Origin: Pseudomonas putida S13.1.2
GTDB taxonomy: Bacteria > Pseudomonadota > Gammaproteobacteria > Pseudomonadales > Pseudomonadaceae
DNA: 64,000 nt
Assembly: GCF_000498395.2 (NCBI RefSeq)
Contig: NZ_CP010979.1
Location: 4,154,001-4,218,000, forward strand
Direction of reading: 5' to 3'
This document shows, one piece after another, positions 34,818 to 42,935 of the stretch; within the stretch, counting starts at the first letter, position 1; every line of letters starts with the position of its first letter. The notes under the pieces are model-generated. The model was not told where the DNA came from, did not search any database, and saw only the letters and a list, made by a program, of their open reading frames with translations. The translations under genes were made by a program, and so were the position numbers.

Positions 34818-36235
34818 CCTGGCTGCGCAGCGACCTGCGCATCGATGACAACAACGCACTCAGCGCCGCCACCGAGCGCGGGCCGACCATTGCCCTGTGG
34901 CTGGTCAGCCCCGGGCAATGGCAAGCCCATGATGACGCCGCCTGCAAAGTCGATTTCTGGCTGCGCAACCTGCACGACCTGCGCCAGTCGCTGGAAGGCC
35001 TGAATATCCCGCTGCTGATCCGCAAGATCGACACTTGGGACCAGGCACCACAAGCCGTGCTTGAGGTATGCCGCCAACATCAGGTGGCAAGCGTTCACTG
35101 GAACGAAGAGTACGGCATCAACGAGCAGCGCCGCGACGATGCCACCCGGGCCCTGCTGGAAAAGTCGGGCATTCAGGCACAGAGCCACCTCGACCAGCTG
35201 TTCTTCCGCCCGGGCACCATCCTGACCCGCAGTGGCGACTACTTTCAGGTATTCAGCCAGTTCAAGAAAACCTGCCTGGCGCACCTGCACCGCAGCCTGC
35301 CTGCCATGGCCCACCGGGTTAAGCGCCAGGCACCGCTGCAAATCCCCAGTGACCCTGTTCCGCAACACGTGGACGGTTTTGAAACACCCGCGCGCGCCTT
35401 GCGTGAACATTGGCCAGCGGGTGAAGCCGAGGCGCAGCGGCGGCTGTCCCGCTTTCTCGACGAAACCATCGATGACTACCAGCAACTGCGTGACCTGCCT
35501 GCCAAACCGGGTACCAGCCAGCTTTCGACGTACCTGGCCGCCGGGGTGATCTCGCCCCGGCAGTGCCTGCACGGTGCCCTGGCCAGCAACCGGGGCGAGT
35601 TCGACAGTGGCAGTACGGGCGTGCAGACCTGGATCAACGAGCTGCTCTGGCGCGAATTCTACAAGCACATCCTCAGCGGTTATCCACAGGTCTCGCGCCA
35701 CCGCGCCTTCCGCGTCCAGACCGAAGCCCTGCCCTGGCGCGATGCACCCGCCGACCTCGAAGCCTGGGAACAGGGCCGCACGGGTTTCCCGATTATCGAC
35801 GCGGCCATGCGCCAGTTGCTGCACACCGGATGGATGCATAACCGGCTGCGCATGGTGGTGGCCATGTTCCTCAGCAAGAACCTGCTGATCGACTGGCGCA
35901 AGGGCGAGCGGCATTTCATGCGCCACCTGATAGACGGTGACCTGGCTGCCAACAACGGCGGCTGGCAGTGGAGCGCGTCCACCGGCACCGACGCGGTGCC
36001 CTATTTCCGCATCTTCAACCCTGTTTCACAGTCCCAGCGGTTCGATCCACAGGGGCATTTCATTCGGTACTGGTTGCCGGAGCTACATGACCTAGATGAG
36101 AAAACTATCCATGAACCGATGAAATCCAGGGATCTATTTGCTAATAATTTGTATCACAGTCCTATGGTCGATCTCAGCAGCAGTCGCCAGCGTGCACTGG
36201 AAGCCTTCAAAGGCCTTCCACGCCGGCAGGATTAG
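34808..36235 (+). CDS. phrB: Deoxyribodipyrimidine photolyase
   Basis: Repairs UV-made cyclobutane pyrimidine dimers with blue light. It has 475 residues. The N-terminal antenna domain begins MHLTWLRSDLRIDDNNAL. The C-terminal FAD domain carries LLWREFYKHIL, FPIIDAAMRQLLHTGWMHNR and the WQWSASTGTDAVPYFRIFNP block, all typical of class I CPD photolyases. It starts inside the end of pplR1 (10-base overlap). The last roughly 100 bases are AT-richer than the rest of the gene, including rare codons such as AAT and CTA. Confidence 0.96.
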   Translation: MHLTWLRSDLRIDDNNALSAATERGPTIALWLVSPGQWQAHDDAACKVDFWLRNLHDLRQSLEGLNIPLLIRKIDTWDQAPQAVLEVCRQHQVASVHWNEEYGINEQRRDDATRALLEKSGIQAQSHLDQLFFRPGTILTRSGDYFQVFSQFKKTCLAHLHRSLPAMAHRVKRQAPLQIPSDPVPQHVDGFETPARALREHWPAGEAEAQRRLSRFLDETIDDYQQLRDLPAKPGTSQLSTYLAAGVISPRQCLHGALASNRGEFDSGSTGVQTWINELLWREFYKHILSGYPQVSRHRAFRVQTEALPWRDAPADLEAWEQGRTGFPIIDAAMRQLLHTGWMHNRLRMVVAMFLSKNLLIDWRKGERHFMRHLIDGDLAANNGGWQWSASTGTDAVPYFRIFNPVSQSQRFDPQGHFIRYWLPELHDLDEKTIHEPMKSRDLFANNLYHSPMVDLSSSRQRALEAFKGLPRRQD

Positions 36236-36246
36236 AGGGCAACGTC

Positions 36247-36945
36247 TTGAATGACTCACGAAGTTTTTGGGTTACGGGCGCCAGCAAGGGACTAGGTCTG
36301 GCTTTGGTGGAACGCTTGCTCGAACAGGGCCATCGCGTTGCCGCCAGTGCTAAGGAAAGCGAGGAATTGAATACATTGGCAGCACAACATGGTCGGCGTT
36401 TTTTGCGCCTGCCATGGCAGCTGCATGCCGAACCCGACGCAGCCGATGCCTGCCAGCAGATATGCCATGCCTGGTGCTCGCTGGATGGCTTGATCATCAA
36501 TGCCGGGACCAGCGATTACCTGCCGGACGATGTAGCAGACAGCGAGCTGTTCGAGGCCATAGGCACTACCAACCAGCTGGCAGGTGAGCTTTGCCTGACC
36601 AAAGCGCTGCCTTTGCTGGCGAAGGGCAATTCGCCGCAGGTGATGGCGTTGTTCAACCGTTATTCGGCGTTGCAGCTGTATGCACCGACACAGGTCATTG
36701 CGGGCTGGAACAACCTGCCGCAATGGATGCGTGAGCAACGCAAAGGTCTGAAGGAGCTGGGCATCGAGCTGACCGTAGTGGCGCCACAGTCGCTGAAGGT
36801 GCCGGTGACGTCGGTGCAGGCGATACCGGAGCAATGGACGCCACAGAGTGTTGCACAAGAGTTGTTGCGTCGATGGCCGCAGGCTGAACCGGAACTGGTT
36901 CTGGAGACCCTGGACGTCAGTAGCCTGTGGCCGTTGACGCGCTAA
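36247..36945 (+). CDS. Atypical short-chain dehydrogenase/reductase
   Basis: A 232-residue SDR-like protein starting with TTG at 36247 after GAGGG; no ATG in this frame fits. The cofactor motif TGASKGLG (residues 10-17) and the NAG motif (85-87) are present. The catalytic Tyr-xxx-Lys reads YSALQ near residue 139, so the Lys is replaced by Gln. It probably binds NAD(P) but may not catalyse classical SDR chemistry. It follows phrB by 11 bases and is the last gene of the light-regulated unit. Confidence 0.8.
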   Translation: MNDSRSFWVTGASKGLGLALVERLLEQGHRVAASAKESEELNTLAAQHGRRFLRLPWQLHAEPDAADACQQICHAWCSLDGLIINAGTSDYLPDDVADSELFEAIGTTNQLAGELCLTKALPLLAKGNSPQVMALFNRYSALQLYAPTQVIAGWNNLPQWMREQRKGLKELGIELTVVAPQSLKVPVTSVQAIPEQWTPQSVAQELLRRWPQAEPELVLETLDVSSLWPLTR

Positions 36946-36965
36946 TGCCTGAAAACAGCGTTAGC

Positions 36966-37073
36966 TTCTTCGCGGGCGCGCCCGCTCCCACAGGAATAGC
37001 CAGATCTTGAATGCTGCAGTATCCCTGTGGGAGCGGGTTTATCGAAGCGTCGAACCGCCGCGAAGACGCCGGC
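36966..37073. repeat. REP pair with one altered arm
   Basis: The left unit is a normal CTTCGCGGGCGCGCCCGC type. In the right unit the expected TACCCG joint is replaced by a stretch of about 18 bases (around 37040-37057, ATCGAAGCGTCGAACCGC) before CGCGAAGACGCC resumes. Confidence 0.7.
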
Positions 37074-37083
37074 GCAGGCGAAC

Positions 37084-37602
37084 TCAGAGCGCCATGCGGT
37101 AATGGAGGCTGTAGCTCTCAACCCCATCGTTGGGCTCTTTGATACCCGCGTTGGAGTAATGGATCGCCCGCACCCCAATCTCATGCCCGCCGGCAAAGCG
37201 CAAACCAAAGCCGATGCGGTCCTCGAACTGGAATGCCGAGCCTAGCTCGTTGCTTTCCAGCTCGGTGCTGGAGAACGCCGCCACACCGATCCCCGCTTCG
37301 ATGTAGGGCTTCACCGACTCCCCGGCAAATTCATAGACGAACACTGGCGCGAACGACAGGCTATGGTTGCTCGCCGTCTCGTCACCCTCCCAATAGGTGT
37401 AGGCTCCATCCCAGTAGCCGGTCAGCCGACCGACGCTGGTCTGCCACCAGCTCGCGTCCCAGTTCGATTGCAGCCCCAGCCGATAGACCATGGTCGAGTC
37501 ACCGGTCTGCCCCACCGAAAACGAAATGTCGGCAGCCTGTGCCGACATCGCTTGACCCAAAGTAAAGGCGGCAGCCGCCGCCAAGCCGAGCAGTTTCCTC
37601 AT
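37084..37602 (-). CDS. pagL: Lipid A 3-O-deacylase PagL
   Basis: Outer membrane beta-barrel esterase that removes the 3-O acyl chain from lipid A. It has 172 residues, beginning MRKLLG at ATG 37602 by analogy with P. aeruginosa PagL and with AAGGA 8 bases upstream (ATG 37611 is an alternative). Signal cleavage follows AQA near residue 23. The catalytic trio is present with the spacing known from P. aeruginosa: H148, S150 (AIHYSNAG) and E162 (GVESYSL). It is expected to modify LPS in response to envelope conditions; no regulatory site is evident. Confidence 0.92.
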   Translation of the reverse strand: MRKLLGLAAAAAFTLGQAMSAQAADISFSVGQTGDSTMVYRLGLQSNWDASWWQTSVGRLTGYWDGAYTYWEGDETASNHSLSFAPVFVYEFAGESVKPYIEAGIGVAAFSSTELESNELGSAFQFEDRIGFGLRFAGGHEIGVRAIHYSNAGIKEPNDGVESYSLHYRMAL

Positions 37603-37706
37603 GAGAAACATCCTTCTTCCTGATGCTGTTATTAGTGTCCGCCTCAAGCAGGCAAGCGGTAGAAAGCAGAAGTGGAACGATAGTTCAGCTGTTTTTCACG
37701 TTTTTT

Positions 37707-38504
37707 TCACAACGCAAAGCTTTGCACATCGTCGGACTTATGCCACAGCACAGGTAGGATTTTTCTGAGGGTTTCAGGGTCAGCGCTGGTCCAGAAGCGG
37801 GCGTCGCCGGCCGGGCCGTCGGCTAACAGGTCATTGGCACCCAGCAGCCTTTGCAACTGACGCGCCACCGCGGCGCCGGTGTCGATGATCGCCACATCGG
37901 CTGGCACAAGTTGGGCCAGTAACGGGCGCAAGAAAGGGTAATGGGTGCAGCCGAGGATCAGCGTGTCGCAGCCGGCGGCCAGCAACGGCTGCACATAGCC
38001 CTGCAGCATCTGGCGCAGCGCCAGGCTGGCCAGGTCACCGGTCTCGATCAGCTCGACCAGCCCCGGGCAAGGTTGCGTAATAACCTGTACGTCGTTGGCG
38101 AAACGGTCGAGCAAGGCTGCGAACTTGGCGCTTTGCAAGGTACCGGTGGTTGCCAGTACACCGACCACGCCCGAGCGGGTGGCGGCCGCAGCAGGCTTCA
38201 CGGCCGGCTCCATGCCTACCAGCGGCCAGGTCGGGTACAGCTCGCGCAAGTCAGCCACTGCCGCCACCGTGGCGGTGTTGCACGCCAGGACCATGGCCTT
38301 GGCGCCTTGCGCATGAAAGAACCCGGCAATGTGCCGGCAGCGCTCGCGGATATAGTCCGGCGACTTTTCACCGTAAGGCACATGGCCGCAATCGGCCACA
38401 TACAGCAGCGTCTCGTTGGGCAGCAGGCGCTGGATCTCGGCGAGTACCGACAAACCGCCGACCCCCGAGTCCATCACGCCGACCGGCGCCGAGCGCTCAG
38501 CCAT
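37707..38504 (-). CDS. murI: Glutamate racemase
   Basis: Makes D-glutamate for peptidoglycan in the cytoplasm. It has 265 residues; MAERSAPVGVMDSGVGGLSV starts at ATG 38504. Both catalytic cysteines are in place: ACNTATVAA and LGCTHYPFL. It overlaps the moeB end by 8 bases and is the last gene of the hemA-prfA-prmC-moeB-murI chain. Confidence 0.95.
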   Translation of the reverse strand: MAERSAPVGVMDSGVGGLSVLAEIQRLLPNETLLYVADCGHVPYGEKSPDYIRERCRHIAGFFHAQGAKAMVLACNTATVAAVADLRELYPTWPLVGMEPAVKPAAAATRSGVVGVLATTGTLQSAKFAALLDRFANDVQVITQPCPGLVELIETGDLASLALRQMLQGYVQPLLAAGCDTLILGCTHYPFLRPLLAQLVPADVAIIDTGAAVARQLQRLLGANDLLADGPAGDARFWTSADPETLRKILPVLWHKSDDVQSFAL

Positions 38505-39252
38505 CGCGCTTGCCGCAAACAGTACAGGCCGGGTCGCGCTTGACGCGCAGCTCGCGGATACGGGTGCCGAGGGCATCGATCAGCAGCAGGCGGCCCACCA
38601 GCGGCTCGCCGAAGCCGGCCAGCAGTTTCATGGCCTCCAGCGCTTGCAGGCTGCCCACCAGGCCCACCAGTGGCCCGATGACGCCAGCTTCGCTACAGGT
38701 CAGCTCATCTTCACTGCCATGCCCATACAGGCAGTGGTAGCAGGGGCTGTAGTCGCGTCGAGGGTCGAACACCGACAGCTGCCCTTCCAGGCGGATCGCC
38801 GCGCCGCTCACCAGGGGTTTGCCAGCAGCCACACAAGCAGCGTTGACCGCTTCACGGGTAGCAAAATTGTCGGAGCAATCCAGCACCAGGTCGACCGCCG
38901 CCACAGCAGCAGCGAGCGAGTCTTCATCCAGGGCCTGGCGATGGGCAACCAGGCCGATCTCCGGGTTGATCGCCTGCAAGCGTTGCAAGGCCGAATCGAC
39001 CTTGCTCATGCCGACGCTGGCACTGTCGTGAATCACCTGGCGTTGCAGATTGGTCAGGTCGACGGTGTCGAAGTCGGCCAGGTGCAGCTCACCTACCCCG
39101 GCGGCAGCCAGGTACAGCGCAACCGGAGAGCCCAGGCCGCCGAGCCCCACAATCAGGGCCTTGCTCTGCTTGAGCCGCAGTTGGCCGTCGATGTCGATCT
39201 GGGCCAGCAATACCTGCCGGCTGTAACGCAGCAGTTCCTGATCACTCAGCAT
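38497..39252 (-). CDS. moeB: Molybdopterin-synthase adenylyltransferase (ThiF/MoeB family)
   Basis: E1-like enzyme that adenylates the C-terminus of a sulfur-carrier protein such as MoaD. It has 251 residues. The nucleotide motif GLGGLGSPVALYLAAAG, the conserved DLTNLQRQ segment, the adenylation-site LVLDCSDNFATR, and the zinc pairs CYHC and CTVC are present. It lacks a rhodanese domain. It is embedded between prmC (7-base overlap) and murI (8-base overlap). In pseudomonads such a protein may serve ThiS or other carriers too. Confidence 0.9.
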   Translation of the reverse strand: MLSDQELLRYSRQVLLAQIDIDGQLRLKQSKALIVGLGGLGSPVALYLAAAGVGELHLADFDTVDLTNLQRQVIHDSASVGMSKVDSALQRLQAINPEIGLVAHRQALDEDSLAAAVAAVDLVLDCSDNFATREAVNAACVAAGKPLVSGAAIRLEGQLSVFDPRRDYSPCYHCLYGHGSEDELTCSEAGVIGPLVGLVGSLQALEAMKLLAGFGEPLVGRLLLIDALGTRIRELRVKRDPACTVCGKRDG

Positions 39253-40076
39253 GGCAGGCGCCCCAGGGTAATGCGTTCATGGCCGCCCAGGTCCGTTCGG
39301 CTGGCGACCTCGATAAAGCCTTGCTCAGCCAGCAAGGCGCGTACCGCCGCTGCCTGGTCGTAACCATGCTCCAACAGCAACCAGCCACCCGGCAACAGGT
39401 GCGCGGGGGCCTGGGCAGCAATCACGCGCAGGTCGTCCAGGCCATCGGCGCCGGCCACCAGCGCACTGCTGGGCTCAAAGCGCACGTCACCGGCCACCAG
39501 GTGCGGGTCTGCGGCGGCAATGTAGGGCGGGTTGCTGACAATCAGGTCGAAACGCTCGCCGGCCAGGCTGCCGAACCAGTGGCTGACCCGCACCTGGGCG
39601 TTGCCCAGGCCCAGGCGCTGGCGGTTGCGCTCGGCCAGGGCAGCGGCTTCTTCCACCCGGTCAACCGCAGTTACCTGCCAGGCCGGGCGGTCGCTGGCCA
39701 GGGCCAGGGCAATCGCACCGGTACCGGTGCCAAGGTCGAGGACCTTGGCTGGCGAGGCGGGTTGCAGCTCGAGGGCAGTCTCGACCAATAGTTCGGTATC
39801 CGGCCGCGGGATCAGGGTATGCGGCGCCACCTCCAGGTCGATCTTCCAGAAGCCCTGCTGCCCGAGGATGTAGGCGACCGGCTCGCCGCCACGGCGGCGC
39901 TGCAGGTAATCGGCGTAGGTCTGGGCATCTTCGCTGCTGACGATTCGCTCGGGCCAGGTGTGCAGGTAGCTGCGCGACTTGCCGATGGCAGCAGCCAGCA
40001 GCAATTCGGCATCCAGCCGCTCGGTGGGCGATTCGGGCAACTGCGCGTTGCGCAGCAAGCTGGCGATGATGGTCAT
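39246..40076 (-). CDS. prmC: Peptide chain release factor N5-glutamine methyltransferase
   Basis: Methylates the Gln of the GGQ motif in release factors using S-adenosylmethionine. It has 276 residues, with the N-terminal substrate domain followed by the SAM motif VLDLGTGTGAIALALA and the catalytic NPPY motif in LIVSNPPYIAA. It overlaps prfA, its own substrate gene, by one base, the usual arrangement. Confidence 0.96.
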   Translation of the reverse strand: MTIIASLLRNAQLPESPTERLDAELLLAAAIGKSRSYLHTWPERIVSSEDAQTYADYLQRRRGGEPVAYILGQQGFWKIDLEVAPHTLIPRPDTELLVETALELQPASPAKVLDLGTGTGAIALALASDRPAWQVTAVDRVEEAAALAERNRQRLGLGNAQVRVSHWFGSLAGERFDLIVSNPPYIAAADPHLVAGDVRFEPSSALVAGADGLDDLRVIAAQAPAHLLPGGWLLLEHGYDQAAAVRALLAEQGFIEVASRTDLGGHERITLGRLPC

Positions 40077-41158
40077 CAGTCCCCCAGGGCAGCCAGTTGG
40101 TCGGCCTGGTATTCGGCCAGTAGCGGTTCGATCACTGCGTCCACGCCACCGCTGAGGATGTCGTCCAGCGAGTACAAGGTCAGATTGATACGGTGATCGG
40201 TCACCCGGCCCTGTGGATAATTGTAGGTGCGGATGCGCTCGGAACGGTCACCGGAGCCCACCAGCAGCTTGCGCTCGCTGGCAATGGCATTCTGTGCTGC
40301 GCTGGTCTGCATGTCGTTGAGCTTGGCCGACAGCCAGGACATGGCACGGGCGCGGTTCTTGTGCTGCGAACGCTCTTCCTGGCATTCGACCACGATACCG
40401 GTGGGCAAGTGGGTAATACGGATCGCCGAGTCGGTCTTGTTCACGTGCTGGCCACCCGCGCCAGATGCACGGTAGGTGTCCACGCGCAGGTCGGCCGGGT
40501 TGATTTCGATGGCTGCTTGTTCGTCCGGCTCGGGCAGCACCGCCACTGTGCACGCGGAGGTATGCACGCGGCCCTGGGATTCGGTTTCGGGCACGCGCTG
40601 GACGCGGTGTGCGCCAGACTCGAACTTGAGCTTGCCGTAGACGTTCTCACCCTCGACACGGGCGATGATTTCCTTGTAGCCGCCGTGCTCGCCTTCGTTC
40701 TCGGACAAGATCTCCAGGCGCCAGCCGCGTTTTTCGGCGTAGCGCGAATACATGCGGAACAGGTCGCCGGAGAAGATCGCCGCCTCGTCGCCACCGGTCC
40801 CGGCGCGAATTTCGAGGAACACGTTGCGGCCGTCGTTGGGGTCTTTGGGCAGCAGCATGCGTTGCAGCTTCGCCTCCAGCGTCAGCAGCTGTTCCTTGGC
40901 TTCACGCACTTCTTCCACGGCCATTTCGCGCAGGTCCGGGTCGCTGTCCTTGAGCAGCGCCTGGGCGCCTTCAAGGTCGCCCTGGACTTTGCACCACTCT
41001 TTATAAGCAGCGTACACCGGCTCGACCTCGGCGTATTCACGGGAATACGCGCGAAAGCGCGTCTGGTCGGAGATGACCTCGGCATCACCGAGCAGGGCGG
41101 TGAGCTCTTCGAAGCGGTCCTGGAGGATATCCAGTTTGTTCAGCAGCGACGCTTTCAT
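40076..41158 (-). CDS. prfA: Peptide chain release factor 1
   Basis: Recognises UAA and UAG stop codons and triggers peptide release on the ribosome. It has 360 residues. The catalytic GGQ loop is in RASGAGGQHVNKTDSAIR and the domain with the release signature LPTGIVVECQEERSQHKN follows. It is coupled to hemA by a 4-base overlap upstream and to prmC downstream. Confidence 0.97.
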   Translation of the reverse strand: MKASLLNKLDILQDRFEELTALLGDAEVISDQTRFRAYSREYAEVEPVYAAYKEWCKVQGDLEGAQALLKDSDPDLREMAVEEVREAKEQLLTLEAKLQRMLLPKDPNDGRNVFLEIRAGTGGDEAAIFSGDLFRMYSRYAEKRGWRLEILSENEGEHGGYKEIIARVEGENVYGKLKFESGAHRVQRVPETESQGRVHTSACTVAVLPEPDEQAAIEINPADLRVDTYRASGAGGQHVNKTDSAIRITHLPTGIVVECQEERSQHKNRARAMSWLSAKLNDMQTSAAQNAIASERKLLVGSGDRSERIRTYNYPQGRVTDHRINLTLYSLDDILSGGVDAVIEPLLAEYQADQLAALGD

Positions 41159-42432
41159 TGCGGGGATTTGTCCGTGGAGCCCTCGTTGAGGGCAAAGAGT
41201 TCCTGGGCCATGGCCAGCGCATCAAGGCGGCCCTCGGCCGAGAGCTTTTTCAACTGCACGCTGGGCGCATGCAGGAGTTTGTTGGTCAGTCCCCGGGCCA
41301 GCTGGGCCATTACGTCCTCGGGGTTGCCGCCGTTGGCCAGCAGGCGCAGGGCCTTTTGCAGTTCGTCGTCGCGCAGGCGCTCGCTCTGCTGGCGGTAGGC
41401 CTTGAGCACGTCCACCGCAGCCAGTTCACGCAGGCGCAGCATGAAATCTTCGGCACCTACCGATACCAGCTCTTCGGCAGCCTGGGCTGCGCCCTGGCGG
41501 CTCTTGAGGTTTTCCGCCACCACGTCGTGCAGGTCATCGACAGTGTACAGGTAGACGTCGTCCAGCTCGCCGACTTCAGGTTCGATGTCGCGCGGCACGG
41601 CAATGTCGACCATGAAGATGGGCTTGTGCCGTCGCTGTTTCAGCGCACTCTCGACCGCGCCTTTGCCCAAAATGGGCAGCTGGCTGGCGGTGGAACTGAT
41701 GACGATGTCGCTGTTGGCCAGTTCCTGGGGGATGTCGGCCAGCAGTACGGCGTGTGCGCCAAACTGCTCGGCCAGGGTACTGGCCCGCTCCAGGGTACGG
41801 TTGGCCACGACGATACGCCGCACGCCTTGCTCATGCAGATGGCGAGCGACCAGGGTGATGGTTTCGCCCGCCCCGATCAACAAGGCCTGGCTTCGTCCCA
41901 GGTCGCTGAAGATCTGTTTGGCCAGGCTGACTGCGGCAAACGCCACCGATACCGGGTTTTCACCGATGGCGGTGTCGGTACGCACCTGCTTGGCAGCACT
42001 GAAGGTGGCCTGGAACAGGCGCCCGAGCAGCGGGCCGACGGTACCGGCCTCGCGCGCCACGGCGTAGGCGGACTTCATCTGGCCGAGGATCTGCGGCTCG
42101 CCGAGCACCAGCGAGTCCAGGCCCGAAGCCACGCGCATCATGTGCTTCACGGCATCGTGCTCTTCATGCACGTAGGCACTGGCGCGCAGCTCGTCCAGGC
42201 TGAGGCGGTGATAGTCGGCCAGCCATTGCAGCACGGCGTCGGCGGACAGGTGGTCCTGCTCTATATAGAGCTCGCTACGGTTGCAGGTCGACAGGATCGC
42301 CGCTTCGCGGCTGGACGTCAGTCGGCAGAGCTGCTGCAGGGCGTCTACCAGCTGCTCTGGGGTAAACGCCACGCGCTCGCGTACGTCTACCGAGGCAGTC
42401 TTATGGTTGATACCAAGTGCAAGAAAGGCCAT
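41155..42432 (-). CDS. hemA: Glutamyl-tRNA reductase
   Basis: First committed step of tetrapyrrole synthesis by the C5 route: reduces Glu-tRNA to glutamate-1-semialdehyde with NADPH. It has 425 residues. The catalytic Cys is in ILSTCNRSELY; SLVLGEPQILGQMKSAY, the NADPH region LLIGAGETITLVARHL, and VDIAVPRDIEP are all typical. It heads the hemA-prfA-prmC-moeB-murI chain. Its upstream region borders the repeat island; the first 145 bases before the ATG (to 42577) contain no repeat and should hold its promoter. Confidence 0.96.
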   Translation of the reverse strand: MAFLALGINHKTASVDVRERVAFTPEQLVDALQQLCRLTSSREAAILSTCNRSELYIEQDHLSADAVLQWLADYHRLSLDELRASAYVHEEHDAVKHMMRVASGLDSLVLGEPQILGQMKSAYAVAREAGTVGPLLGRLFQATFSAAKQVRTDTAIGENPVSVAFAAVSLAKQIFSDLGRSQALLIGAGETITLVARHLHEQGVRRIVVANRTLERASTLAEQFGAHAVLLADIPQELANSDIVISSTASQLPILGKGAVESALKQRRHKPIFMVDIAVPRDIEPEVGELDDVYLYTVDDLHDVVAENLKSRQGAAQAAEELVSVGAEDFMLRLRELAAVDVLKAYRQQSERLRDDELQKALRLLANGGNPEDVMAQLARGLTNKLLHAPSVQLKKLSAEGRLDALAMAQELFALNEGSTDKSPQ

Positions 42433-42577
42433 GCAAGGTCGCTGGTTGTGACGGGAAGCCGATAATTGTCCTCTTTCGCAGGTTTTAGAACAACCACCGT
42501 TCGCTATTGCGCTGATAGCGCCGCGGCTATCGCCGCTCGCGGGCCAGCATGAGCGTTGATTTCAGCTTTCACTCCCG

Positions 42578-42648
42578 CTTTTGATCTGGCGTTTGATCTG
42601 CTTTTGATCTGGCTTTTGATCTGGCTTTTGATCTGGCTTTTGATCTTC
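42578..42648. repeat. 12-bp tandem repeat
   Basis: About six copies of CTTTTGATCTGG, one of them 11 bases long, directly adjoining the left copy of the long repeat. It lies 146-216 bases upstream of hemA. The 145 bases between it and the hemA ATG (42433-42577) carry no gene that I can see. Confidence 0.85.
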
Positions 42649-42849
42649 GCGACTTCAGGAGGCCGAACGCAGGCCTTGCGAAGGGAGGTGACGGGCATGG
42701 ATGCCCGTCAAGCGCTGGGCCCCAGGATGGGGCCTGCAGCGCGGTCCTCCCGGGAGCAAGGCCGGAGTGAGGGAACCCCGGAGCGCAGCGCAGGGGCCGG
42801 ATGATGGGAGCGCAGCGTTTTTTGGTTACTTTTTGTCGCGTTTGACAAA
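42649..42849 (-). repeat. Left copy of ~240-bp repeat, 3' portion
   Basis: Near-identical, in reverse orientation, to 44874-45075. Landmarks are GGGCATGGATGCCCGTCAAG, CTGGGCCCCAGGATGGGGCC and the TTTGGTTACTTTTTGTCGCG edge. The match stops at GCGACTTCAGG. The copy is cut by the intron after TTTGTC (minus-strand reading). Confidence 0.88.
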
Positions 42850-42889
42850 ATCGGCATAGGGGGCGGCCATCAGGCCGCGCCCCTGCCAC

Positions 42890-42921
42890 ACCACCCGGCA
42901 TGCGGGTCCGCACCGGGCGGT
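42890..42921 (-). ncRNA. Group II intron domain V
   Basis: Minus-strand ACCGCCCGG pairs with CCGGGTGGT, with G-U wobble. A bulge and an inner TGCG-GACC-CGCA hairpin follow, giving the 32-34-base catalytic hairpin expected for domain V. Confidence 0.85.
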
Positions 42922-42935
42922 TCGAGAGGTCCAGG

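Noticed and set aside
35960..36235. AT-richer end of phrB as a sign of gene fusion or transfer
   Set aside because: The protein sequence is continuous and ends with a typical photolyase C-terminus; composition change is short and mild.
37836..37859. TTGGCAC...TTTGCA as a sigma-54 promoter
   Set aside because: The GG to GC spacing is 15 rather than 10 bases and the site is inside the murI coding region.
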